A DNA stretch of 64,000 bases from Tretioscincus oriximinensis. Taxonomy: Eukaryota > Chordata > Lepidosauria > Squamata > Gymnophthalmidae. Both the position numbers and the translations under genes were made by a program. The DNA is taken from positions 1 to 64,000 of the forward strand of contig JAJVDF010000586.1 in the NCBI GenBank assembly GCA_022410635.1, in the 5' to 3' direction. This document shows positions 43,681 to 55,059 of the stretch, one piece after another; the stretch's first letter is position 1, and every line of letters begins with the position of its first letter. The notes beneath the pieces are model-generated. The model was given only the letters and a program-made list of their open reading frames with translations, was not told the origin of the DNA and ran no database searches.

Positions 43681-46600
43681 TCAATAGCCTTCATAGATCT
43701 CCTGCCTTTTCCCCATCCTTTTTTCCTGTAGTGTCTTGGATTTCCTCAGCTGCTCCTCAGCTGACGTTCGTAGCTGATGTTCCAAATGAGCCGCTACAGG
43801 AAAAAGGTGTGTGGGGGAGAGGGGATCTGCTTAGATATCCTACTGCCACAGGCCCCAGCCTTTGAGGGTTCTTTTGCCTTTTCAGAAGATCCCAAAGGAT
43901 CAGACTTCCAGCTGTTCAGTCCGACCTCCTATCAGAGGTCACAGCAGCATGTGCAGGTGTTAAAATGGGGCTGAAGATGGCAGAAAAGAGCGAAGGCAAT
44001 TCCTATTCCACTCTGCTGCTTTTAACCCCATTTTCCCCCTTTGTATGAACCTAGATTCCTTCTCAAAAGTCAACTTTCATCAGCTTAGTGTTTTTGGCTA
44101 CAGTTCCCATGACCAATAGCTTGTGAACCTTCAGCACCCAGAGAATTGTAGCTCAAATTGTCTGGAAAACCCAAGTGAAGTTGACAGAAAACTAATCAGT
44201 GAATCAAAAGGCTGGCTCCTACACATTGCACCCATTGTGGTTGAACAATGACTGTGGCAGTGGGAACTTGGGACTCCAGCTAAATGCACACTCATGATGT
44301 GCATGGTGAGGGATGGACTGAGAGAGATCCTAGCTGTAGAAGGATTGCCCTGTGTCCAGGAAAGGTTGGCAGGAAGAAAACGGTTATATGGGGAACCCAA
44401 CTCCCATCTCTTTGCCAGTTGCCCAGTCATAACCAGATCCAACCTCTGAGAATCTCATTATAAATGTGAATGGTGGTTGGAGAACATTTGAATAGTGTCT
44501 TGGGACAAGGAGGTCACTTGCATGTCGTTATCTAAATACCTTTCCAAAGGTGTTAAAAATATCAGCTGCCACTGCTGCTTAACACATCTTTGAGTAAGAA
44601 AAATATATACCAAAAATTGGAAAACTTTGAACCTAGGATTGAATCTGATTGAATTGCTCATGACTATTCTTGGTTATGTTATATTCCTTGGGATTTTAAT
44701 TGTTTGAATTTTAATATTCTGGTAAGACTAATCAAAGATCATTTTAAAGTTCTGAAAATGATAACATTCTATTGAATAGGAAGGCTCTAACCTGTGTATG
44801 GGGTTTTGTTTCCAGACACTAAAGATCTCATCTGCTTTGTGTTTCAAAGAAGCATGAAAATGATGGGCAGAGTTCTGAGGGAAAAACCTCCCTATAATTT
44901 CCATTTCCCTTTTGTCTAAATTAAGCAAAATTATACCTCAACCTTTGCAGTAAGTAGCTTTTACACTGTGTAAAGATTTAGACAGAAATGCTACTATTTC
45001 TGCAAATAGACTTTATAAAGAAAATATCTAAAAACTAGTAATGACCTACATTAAGTGGATACTTGCTTAAGGCTACAAAATGCTTGAGTATATCAGCATC
45101 ATATCAGTGATATTAATAGAGAGAAAGGAAAAAGAAGGAATTTTAGTACTATTTAGACTGTTTATCTCTCTGGTAGTACTGAATGTCTTTTTCAAAGTNT
45201 TCAGATGCATTATTCACTATAACATTTTTAATAAAGGATTCTTTTGATACAAATCTGCTCCCAGAGGCTGTCATTTTCAGGTTCCCGTGTACTTGTTTGG
45301 AATAACTAGAAGCTATTTTATGAGTTCTCCAGTGCTACATACTATTAAAAGATCTGCAAAACCATAACTACGGGTGTGATCACACAGTGCTTTTTTAAAG
45401 CAGCTTTTCCACTGCCAAACCAAGACTGGGGTGCCCAACGGCAAGCAGACAGCATCACTTGTAGCTGTGACTATATTCTTTATGCACATGGCCAGGAATC
45501 CCAAAGGTTGTAGCATTTTTCCTTGTCATGCAGAAGTTGCCAGAATTACAGAATTGCTTGCACTTTCGTTCTTCCAAAGAGATCCTAATAGTTTACTATA
45601 GAACCTTTTGCTTTGCAGACAGATGCTCTGCTGCTGAGGTTCGACCTAAAAAGGATTACTCTCATCCATCATTTTTTTAAAATGGCCTTTGTTTAATGAC
45701 TTATAGGTATAGTCAGATGCTTAAACAAAAGAATTACAGTGCATAAGAAAATTATATCATGGTTTTACAAGATAATCAGATCCATTACTAGAAATAAATT
45801 CAACGGGTTCTAGAAAACTNCCCTTTGAAATGGTCTTCACTTTTCATGAAGCATTAAAATACAAAACACAGGGAAGAAAGGAAATAGGGGGGTTATGATT
45901 ACAGTATACACAATGATTGACAAACCAGTCATCAACATTCATAGATGCCTTTTTCTTCTTCTCTCTGTATCATTCCCATTCTCAAACAACTTATCGCCAC
46001 CTTGCAAAACATTTAAAACTTTTGTAAGATAGCCCCTCCGTTCTTAGTTAACATTCCTCAGAGGAGCCACAATTATTTTCTCATCTTCAGAATGTTCCAT
46101 CTTGGAAGTGCAAAGAGCTTTTCGATTGACCTTCATGGGTGACATCTAAGAGGCAACCTGACAGATCATTGGCCTATAAAAATAAGTTGTTTGGTACATG
46201 ATATGCTCTTTATTGCATTAGAGACATTGTAATCACGTCTACCATAGTTTTTAAAAACCATCTTCTAAGAGACTCGTCGAAAGCACACCCGCACAAAAAC
46301 GTAAGTAAAATAGTTTAGTAGTGGAAAATGGGAGTGTAAAATGAGATAATGAGTAGCTGTAAAAGGCACATTACATTTGTAGGTATTGATGCATTTCAGA
46401 TAACTGACAAATGAAAAAGCTGATTGCTAATAGAAAATAGCATGTCTAAGATATAGTAGTGTTTTATGATGCAGTCACATGTAGCATAAAAGTGTCTTAA
46501 ATAAGGTCATAATAGTAGTAGCATGTGTCAGCTAGTAGTTCTACCCCTCTTTTCTTCCACATTAAAAGTTCATGAATCGTCTATGATCTCTGTTCTGTTT

Positions 46601-46863
46601 TTTTAAGTTGGCATTATCTGATTCTTTGTCTTGAATCAGAAACATGACCTGAGGACAGAGTGAAGATGGGCTTAGAGTGGCTGAGTTGGGAGAGCTAAAG
46701 GCCTACCAAGTTGCTTCTCAGGGACTCCTAGGAGTAGATGATTGAATATGTGACTTACCTANTTTGGCCAATCTAGATTATGCCTCAGCCACATTTTCCA
46801 ATTCACACATAGGCAAATGCAACGTTGTGCTATATTCTCCTCAGTACCACAACAGATTGGCTA
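43681..46863. other. Unannotated DNA
   Basis: More than 3 kb with no gene, RNA or confident repeat recognised. Confidence 0.4.
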
Positions 46864-47783
46864 CTGCGTGCATACAGCTATTTTCTTACTCAATCGGGGT
46901 GAGATGAGGGAGGTTCTGGCACACTTGTTAAGTGTCTTTCAGCAGTCGTCTCACAATAAACGCCGTTGATCTCAGAATTAACTATTGCTGGGATATTCAG
47001 GCTTCATTCTGGAGAACCTNCGTCTTCCCGTGGCGAACCTCTATCCTCTCGCGGCCACCCCCCGTCTTCTAGCATGTGCACAAAAGGCACGAGAGGTTAA
47101 AGCGAGGATGCAGCAGTAGCTGTCAAAAGGACTACACTGACAGGCTGCATCCACAGGGAGCCAATCTGTTTCTCGGAACAGGAACCTGCCAATCACATGC
47201 TAGTGTAGACTATGGCAGGTCCAATGGGTTGGCAGGCTCCTATTCCGAGGGACAGATTGACTTACTGTGGATGCAGCCTGACAGCGCAGCGCAGTCCTTT
47301 GTGACAGCTACTGCTACATTAGGAAATTCTGCCGAAGCAAAGAGGTGGAGACGGCCGCATTCTGTTGGCCCCATCCATACGGAGCCTAGTTCTGGGTACC
47401 ATTTTGGGAAAGAGATTGGCCATCCACATGCTAAAATGTCCCAAAATGTTACCCAGAATTAGGCTCCATATGGATAGGGCCAGCAGAATGGGGCCGTCTC
47501 CATCTCTTTGCTTCCGCAGAATTTCCTCTAGCCAGACCTCCGCCTGCTTTCGGGGGCTGCTGCTGACAGACTGGCTTCAAGGAGGAGGCAAACGGTCCTC
47601 CAACGATGGCAGCAGCAGCCCCCGAAAGCAGGCAGGGGGGTGTTTGTGCACGAGATTGCTATATTTGGAATAGCTTTGTGTGCACAAACGCGATTGCTAA
47701 TATTTGTGGTGTGCACAGACACATGATTGCTATATTCCGGAATATAGCTTTTTTCTGGTTTTTAGCTCGTCGTGTGCACGCAG
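46864..47783 (+). mobile_element. Multi-hairpin MITE family 1, long copy
   Basis: A 920-bp non-coding element with terminal CTGCGTGCATAC and TGCACGCAG ends. It contains three strong hairpins in series: 47106-47320 (imperfect arms of about 85 bp, starting GGATGCAGCAGTAGCTG), 47321-47527 (89-bp arms with 8 mismatches and a 29-base loop), and 47542-47633 (24-bp perfect arms, GCCTGCTTTCGGGGGCTGC and onward). An AT-rich right part repeats a GATTGCTATATTCCGGAATA-like unit. The short sister copy is at 25109-25531. No transposase is encoded; mobilisation would be in trans. The superfamily is not determined, as no target-site duplication could be read. Confidence 0.85.
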
Positions 47784-48761
47784 GTGGGTTTGGATGGATG
47801 AGTTGAGAGAAGGTCAAGGGTAGCTCAGGCTTACAAGAAAAGTCATGGACAGCCTCTCCCCAGCTGTTACAGGGAGCTGGAACAATATGGGAGGGTTGGA
47901 CTAGTATACAGTTGGTGTAGTGCCCTTTGCAGCCACACTCACACACCCTAAAACATGCTCTGTATATATAATTCCTAGAATTATAAGCTTCTGCTCTTAT
48001 AGGAACAAAATAAGCTATTATTACTGAGACATGAATTTAAATGTTGCATTCACAAAGCAGCTATACGGAGTGACAGCTTTCCTTTGTTACAGCTTCCAGT
48101 GCCTTTAAAGGCTGAATGATGCAGAGAAACAGAACATTCCTATTTCCAGCAAAAGAAAAAAGAAAAAAGCTGCCAATCATACCTACCCTTAATGTTTGTC
48201 TTAAAAAAACTCAGCAGTCTTAGTGAAGAAAAAAATGTGCTAATTTGTTTAACATATGGCAGCGATGCCTATTATTCTGTTGCAGATGAAAATTGTGTTT
48301 GTTCCTGGTTTCTAATTTGGTTTGCTTGAACAGCAAGTTAGGAATTTTCATAGCAGGTCAATAGCCTATCTCTTAAAGGTGTCTGTTGCTAAGGCCTGTT
48401 TTCATAGCAGCAATACACCTCCTTTCAAAGTATCTTCCTGAGGAACTTGACTGAAAACAAGAAAAAAAAGTTTATATGTGTTGCTTTCAGTCCAGTTCAG
48501 AATTGAAAATAGTTTAAACTATCATGTGTAAAGTATCATTTGCCCCAGTGCAGGTCCATAGCCTGCTCCGTATACATGGGGGGGGGGGGGGGACAACAAA
48601 CTAGGTGGGAATAAGTAATATGTTACATTTTTTCTGTGACAATTGTACATTAATATAATAGTGGGAGAATACACAGGCCAAGCCTGTGGCTGGTGCTTCT
48701 TCCTTATCTCTAAGTCTGAAGATAATTACACTGACAGATTATAGTTTTTGAGGTGGGAGGG
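47784..48761. other. Unannotated DNA with a poly-G run
   Basis: No gene recognised. A (G)15 run lies at 48578-48592. Confidence 0.45.
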
Positions 48762-49435
48762 TGTCGGTGTTCACCATACGTGATATATTAATTGGCATTA
48801 ATATATTTGATATAAATATATACAAGAATTGGTCCCCAGAAGCNCAGGCAGCTTGGATGTAAAATTTTGGGGGAAATTTCCATGACAGGGTGGTGCAAGA
48901 AAGCTAATCTCTCTCTTCCTGCCCTGGAGCAGTTCCCATTTAGCAGTACTCCTTAGCCTATTGCTTCAAAGGGCACCCATTGTATCTGAAGCCATGGATT
49001 AATGGCATAGTCCTTTGCCTCAAAAGGGCAAGAGGAAGCCTTTTGTTCATCCTTTAACCTTGGAGTGAGTGACAGGACACAGGTCCTGGAAGCCTAAAGG
49101 GTCAATCTTGTATTGCTCAAACCATACCTATATTTGGATACTTCCTGACACATAAGTGTCACAACCTGGACCCACCTCCGGTCCACCCCAAACCACACCT
49201 TCTGAACTCCCACTTTCTGACATCACTCTTCCTGTACACACCTTCTGTTTGGAGTCAATAAAAACTGCTGCACAGGGATGCTCAGGAGGATTCCATGACC
49301 CACGTGGACCTCCTGGATCTTGCCTCACAATCTAAGTTTATGGCCTCTGTGTGAGTTCTTGATGGGAGTCAGATTTTACACGTGTCCATATTCTGACGAT
49401 ACGGCTGCCTCTGATGTGCAGGCATCTTAATAACG
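48762..49435 (+). mobile_element. Retroviral-type LTR, copy A
   Basis: Begins TGTCGGTGTTCACCATACG and shares its whole layout with 56842-57577: ATATTAATTGGCATTAATAT early, AAAGGGTCAATCTTGTATTG and TTCCTGACAC in the middle, then GAGTCAATAAAAACTGCTGC with an AATAAA polyadenylation signal at 49257-49262. A U5-like part runs on to about 49435. The two copies are clearly diverged, so they are old. No gag, pol or env was found next to this copy, so it is probably solitary or heavily deleted. An LTR of a non-viral LTR retrotransposon is an alternative. Confidence 0.7.
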
Positions 49436-51399
49436 TGGTGAGCAAAAACCCCGTTAGGAGGGGACAAAAACGTGTTTAGGGCTGGTCCCCTCTGCCCCCC
49501 TCCCAACTACGAGTCTGCCTCAGTGTCTGCTAGTAACTGGACTATGATATATTTCAATACCTCTTTTATATGTTTTTCTTTACCTTTCCTCCCCTTTGCT
49601 AAATGACAGGCCTCTTAACCTGCCCTTAATTAATCATCAAAAGATAGGTTTGTTTATGTGCCCGTACATTGTTTCAAGAAACACACTTCCACTGTGCTCC
49701 TTAACCGCAGCATGAAACTGCAATGCCTTTTGAAATGAATTCTCTTTCTGAGGCAGCCTAGTGGGAGGTGAGGGCAGCAGGAGCAGCTCATAGCATATTC
49801 AGGGCACAGCACAGGTAGGAAATTATCTGCATGACACGTTCCCCATTTTGCTCAAGTTCTGCACAGCAGGGCTCACTCGAAGCCAGCCGTGTCTGATGTG
49901 TAATTTAGGAGGGATGCAAAGGAAGTGAGTGGAGCGTGGTCGTTCCCTCCCCATACAGATTAGAATGCTCAGCTGAGCTCTGCAACACAGACAAAGCAAA
50001 GCCGAGTTCATCTTGCGGTAGCCAATCAGAAAACTCTCCCCTACTGGGTTGCTGGGTGGCACTAACCATTCAAACAACTGACTAACGAAATAGGTTATTC
50101 TGCAGAAGCACTTTCTCATGGACCCAAAACTGCAAATTATTTTTCCCTCATAAGAGATGGAAAGAATATAGATCAGTGATGGTTGGAATATAATGAAAAG
50201 CCAAATTTAAAAGAGAAGATAAGTAGTTTTTTCCCTATCAAATCTTTTGATGAGCAACGTGGAATAAATCAAAGGAGATCTGGAATGAAAAGACTCCATT
50301 ATTTGCCTACCAGAATGGAAACTGGTTAGAGGCTGGAGAGATTTCCATAGCCAGCAAAATTATCCTCAAGTAGATCAGCAGCACTGAATTTCAAAGGAAT
50401 AGCCATGTTAGGCCCTTCAACTCATTGTTTCCTTCCCTGCTTCTTGCCAGGATGTTCCAACATCTTCATTCTTCAGCCATATGTGCATCAGTAATAAAGA
50501 TGAGAGGGTCAGCAATTCCCTGATTGTTGATATTTTCCGATATCTAAGAAAAACAGCCCTTTTTCCCCCTTCTTACTTTCATGTGCCAGGTTAATTGGGA
50601 GAAGGCAGGATCTCGAGAAAGTAGCAGCATGAGAATCTTATACATTTCTGGTTTAGCCCTACATTGAGCATGCTCAGAAGTACATCCTGGTTACTCAGCT
50701 CTACATCCTGGTAACTCATCCCTCTGTTCCATGTAGATTTAAAGGTTTGTTTGCAACAGGAAGAAGGAAAATTATGCCGGGGCTGGTAAACAAATTATTT
50801 TGGAACTTAATGCAATTGTGCATCATGTGGAAGAAGCCTAAGTCTTAGGCCAGAAATTCTAGCCGGGGAAGTGGGGGNTGGTGGTTATAGCACATTAGAG
50901 ACTGACAAGAGAAAGGTAAGTGGACAGCCTGGTTGTAGACAAGTCTATTTCTGCAAATGCTGGATCTATTCTAATAGTTGTATAAAAAAGATTTTAATCA
51001 CACCACCTTCTTTTATTATTATTACACAGCTTTTAAAGATAACAAGAACTTTGGCCCAGCGGCATAACCAATGATTGTCTTCTTCTGGGTCAACAGAACT
51101 GCTGGAATCACAATTCCTCCAACAACCACGGCTACTTACCATCTTGCTGCCCTCTGCAATGTTCCTCCCATTGGTTTCAAACACATCCTCTCTGCCACCA
51201 CTTCAGTATGGAATCCTTGCACCCTTCCCCACCCCTTAGGAAAAATGAACGCAACACACTTGTCTGAAAGAAAACAAAAAACTAAGAATTTTAATATGTG
51301 TACAGAACTTTGGTTGTTATGCGTTCTTATTTTCAATATGTTAGTTTCTGAAAGAGGTGGCTGTTTTCTGCCACTTTGCCTTCTACTCTGCCCTGAGTT
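49436..51399. other. Unannotated DNA
   Basis: No gene recognised. ATTTCAAAGGAATAGCCATG near 50388 and the segment at 50886-50975 resemble the outer and inverted-end parts of the element at 58912-59496. Confidence 0.4.
50886..50975. mobile_element. Fragment of the long-inverted-end element, copy 3
   Basis: TAGCACATTAGAGACTGACA and TTGTAGACAAGTCTATTTCT match TAGCAGCACTTTGAGACTAA and TCGTAGACAGGTCTACTTCT of the left inverted end at 58945-59053. Only one end is recognised. Confidence 0.5.
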
Positions 51400-52295
51400 C
51401 CAGTCAGACAGCACCAGGCTCTCGGATCTGCCCAAGAGGTAGCCAGTTCTCAGGGGTTTTCTGGTACCCAGCAAACACAGAAGCATCCCCAAGGATTGGG
51501 CATCACAGTGCCCAGGGAGATCGCTTCAGATCTTCTGCTTTTGTCAGCAGTTTGATTTTTCTGCCATTGCTCCAGTGTAGAAAATTCAAACTATTATCTA
51601 AAGCCAGTAGCAGGAATGACAGGAAATCCAACTGGAATTTGCAATTTGGAATATTTGCAATTTGCAAATTTGGAACAGTTTTCCCTTGTTTCCTGCTCTG
51701 TTTTTAGACCTTAACAGGGCAGAGAAAGATCAGAAAAATCACCAAGCATTTGCCCAGTGAGCGCAAGAAGCATATCTTTTTTGTTTAATCCCTGGTTTCG
51801 TGCAAGTTTCCACTTGTGTAAAAGAGAGATTGCGATCCTAGGAGCTGCTTCTGGCTCCTAGTAGAGCTAGAAGCAGCCCAAAGGATCAGGGTCCATGGCA
51901 CAAGCTTCTGCTGCCTTCTGACATCAGCTTAAATTTCTCGCAGTGGAGCAAAGCCCGCAGCAGCAGGAGATCTGCCGAGATCTCCCTTGTGCCATGAGTC
52001 TTGTTCCTTGGGCACGTTTCTGTCATCGTCGGAAGACCCCCAAGGACTTATCCAAACAGTTAGCATGCTGTCCGATCAGAGCACATGGAAAACTGTCGCT
52101 GGAGTGCACTTAACTCTAATTGTGTTAAGCTATACTTGCAATAGTTTTCTGGGTAAACTCATTCAGACAATGCATTTCTGTGCAAATGGCACATGGCCAA
52201 ACTGTTTTTCATTCTGAGTAAATGGGAAACAGATACAGCCACCACAGAGATACGCAGCATTCGTGTCCGTTTCTTCCGCTAGTGGGAATGCTAGA
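51400..52295. mobile_element. Palindrome-rich MITE family 3, copy 3
   Basis: Shares CCCCAAGGATTGGGCATCAC with 27138-27830, plus the GCTGCCTTCTGACATCAGCT and GAGATCTCCCTTGTGCCATG blocks. It contains a foldback around CTAGGAGCTGCTTCTGGCTC and its inverse at about 51838-51885. The right end, CCGCTAGTGGGAATGCTAG, is the inverse of the left end of the 27 kb copy. Boundaries approximate. Confidence 0.5.
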
Positions 52296-53296
52296 TTTGC
52301 CTTTTTCCTTCTTATTTTTTTAAATCAGAGCCTTTATGATCTTTCATCATTACACAAGTAGAATTCTAGCCCAGTGCACTAGCTGCAAAAGCTGTTTGAA
52401 AGACCTGTCGAGCTTTTCAAAGTCAACTTGTAAAAGTCAATGATTTTTACCTGGGGAACTCTATTTTCAAAGGCCGACTCATTGCTATCCTGAGATAAGC
52501 AGGAAGTTCAAAACGAACACATGCAACATCCATCTATTATAGTCAGGAAATTGAATCAGGTTAATTTTGGCTTTTTATTTGTCCTATGTCAGACTTCTGC
52601 TACATTGCTAACAAGCCTTCGTTTCCTGTTTTACATCCCGATCTGTCTGCTCTCCCACGCCCCGTAGCAATTAAGAATGCCACCGTATTTGAATAGTTTT
52701 AACAGCCTATGACAAGCAGGATTTCAGTCGTCTTAAACTTTCAATCAATGTGGAATCTGAAAAGCTGAAAAAATCTGCATCCTTTCCGTGTTAAAATACG
52801 GTTATTAAACAGATAAGAGTACAGACTTTCTGAACTTTAAAAGCCATATGGAAGAGAAAACTGCACTGGAATTAACTTGTAACACCTAGGCAACATTTGC
52901 TGAAATTTCTTTATCTGTAAAACTCTTAAAGGTGCAAGAATCTTGTCTTTTTGCCCAAATAGTAACCCCATTTAAAAGCCTTATCTTGGCTGGGAATGTT
53001 AGTCAAGCAAAACTGGTGCTTTTGGACAGAGTTTTCATAAAAAGAACAGATATAAGCAGGTGAAAACCTACATGGGTCAGAGTTAAACATTAACGCTATA
53101 ATTGCAATCAAATGCTGCTAGTGACTGTAGTTCAAAATCTGACAACTGTGACTGTAATGAACTGAATGAGATTTTCTTTAGTAAGTGGCTCTTACTCTCT
53201 TACAAAAGAGTTATTCTAGAACATAAGGCCCTGATCACACATTTACTTTAAATCTTCTTCAGTCCCAAAGAATAAGCTTAATTCTTCAGCTTCAGA
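52296..53296. other. Unannotated DNA
   Basis: No gene recognised. TCTTCTTCAGTCCCAAAGAA near 53251 is the recurrent small motif also seen near 4320. Confidence 0.4.
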
Positions 53297-53500
53297 GGCA
53301 CGGTGGCACAGAGGTTAAGGACAGGCCTTTCAACAGAGAGATTGGTTGTTCGATGGAGAAGGGTGAGTGCTTTCTGCTGGCCTTAGCTTCAGCCAATCTA
53401 GTTGTTCAAAGCAATTACAATTTGATGGGTAGGTACCATCATCTCAATGTGATTGGGAAAATAGAATGTAAGCCTATTGTAAATCAAGGCCAGTGCATCT
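53297..53500 (+). mobile_element. Older, diverged tRNA-derived SINE
   Basis: The head GGCACGGTGGCACAGAGGTT has a tRNA A box, and TTGGTTGTTCGATGG gives a B-box-like sequence. The body GGGTGAGTGCTTTCTGCTGG, AGCCAATCTAGTTGTTCAAA and AATAGAATGTAAGCC parallels the body of the main SINE family. It looks like a different, older subfamily. The 3' end is not well defined. Confidence 0.65.
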
Positions 53501-53985
53501 GTGCTCCTTGCCTGTTGCCTAATAACTTCACCCAGGCAGGGATGGTCACAGATTCCTCTGCCTGTATTTACCTAGGCATAACGCAAGCCTGGTGTGGGGG
53601 AGCAGACATAATCTGCAGCCACGCCTGAATTCTTCCTTGTGAGCTGAAAAGAAGTCCACCTCAGAGCAAATCCACTAACATCAAGGTACAGGGGTACAGA
53701 GTTTAGGGGGGAAGGAGAGAGAAGAGTCAAGCAGTCCGAAGTCAAGAATACAATACCCAAACAGTCAAATATGGTCCAAAATCACACATAAACTGGGTAC
53801 ACACACACCAAACACACAAGTAGTCTCTAGCAATGCTAGCAGGCTCAAAGCAGCCTTTAAATAATTTATTCAGCATGCTGTCTCAGCCCCTTTTCCAACA
53901 GAGTGAAATGGGATAGGAAGTCTTTGAATTTAATTGATATTAGAAGACAAAAAGGAGAGGAGGACTAAAATGTAAGTTGTGCATG
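53501..53985. other. Unannotated DNA
   Basis: No gene recognised. Purine-rich character increases toward the minisatellite. Confidence 0.35.
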
Positions 53986-54755
53986 TTGAAAGAGAAGNGG
54001 AGGGGAGGGGACCTAGATGACACATGGTACTTAAAGGAAAGAGACATGAGGAAATGTGGCCTGTAATATAAGTGGGGTTGGAAGAAAGAGAACATGTGAG
54101 GAAAGTCTTGAGAAAGAAGAAGAGTAGGAGGAAGGATTCTGGATTTTGCAGTGGGATTTTCTTCTCCTATATGATATCATAAGGTGACTTGGATGATACG
54201 TAGGGTTGGGAGAAAGGGGACAGAAGGGGAAGGGCCTAGAAGGTAAGTAGGGCTGTGAGGAATGGAAAAGGAGGGGAAGTTTGAAAGGTAACTATGGTTG
54301 GGAGGAAAGAACAGGAGGGGAAGAACCTGGAAAGTAAGTAGAGTTAAGAGAAAGGGGACAGAAGGGGAAAGGCCTAGAAGGTAAGTAGGGCTGAGAGGAA
54401 TGGAACAGGAGGGGAAGAGCTTGAAAGGTAAGTTGGCTTGGGTGTAAGGGGACAGGAGGGAAAGGACCTGAAAGGTACATTGTGAGGAAGGGGACAGAAG
54501 GGGAAGGGGCTGCAAGGTAAGTACGGCTGGGAGGAAGAGAACAGAAGGAGAAGAGCCTGAAAGGTAAGTAGCATTGGGAGGAAGGGGGACAGGATGGAAG
54601 GTTTGTAGAGATGAGAGGGACAGAAGGTGAAGAGCCCAAAAGGTAAATAGACTTAGAATGAAGGGGACAGGAGGGAGAGAGCCTGACAGGTAAGTAGAGT
54701 TGGGATGAAGAGATGAAGAGCATGAAAGGTAAGTGTGGCTGGGAGAAATAAATAG
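53986..54755 (+). repeat. Purine-rich minisatellite, unit about 47 bp
   Basis: Imperfect tandem units with a consensus close to GGTAAGTAGGGTTGGGAGGA, AGGGGACAGG and AGGGGAAGAGCCTGAAA. Perfect AAGGTAAGT or CAGGTAAGT nonamers occur at 54240, 54378, 54425, 54514, 54561, 54687 and 54726, spaced in near-multiples of 45-47 bp. The plus strand is strongly purine-biased. The long leucine/serine/proline-rich minus-strand frames here (up to 197 codons) are translations of the repeat, not genes. Confidence 0.88.
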
Positions 54756-55059
54756 GAGGCCTCTGACCAAGAGCCCAGTAGGGCAGAGGGGTAAATGACT
54801 GAAAGGGAACAGACCTATTGTATCATAGTAACTATTTCAAAGAGAAACTACATTGTTTCCATCATAATACTTGGGCAGAATCATAGCAGTTGACCAGAGC
54901 GACAGTTGTAGCTCAGAGGTCCACCAACAGTCAATGAGGGAACACTTGCTCCTTTGGGCTCCTCTATTAAGAAAGAGGCCATCTCAACCCTGAGCAAAGG
55001 CTGAAACCCTTTAGAGAATATGACCCTAATTATTGAGCTTCCTTGAAGGAAACCTGAAT

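Noticed and set aside
54240..54734. Regularly spaced repeats resembling a CRISPR array
   Set aside because: The units are contiguous tandem repeats without unique spacers, in a vertebrate genome.
54177..54770. 197-codon minus-strand open frame rich in Ser, Leu and Pro, with an overlapping 143-codon frame
   Set aside because: It is the complement of a purine-rich 47-bp minisatellite. Open frames in several phases are expected because the pyrimidine strand has few stops.
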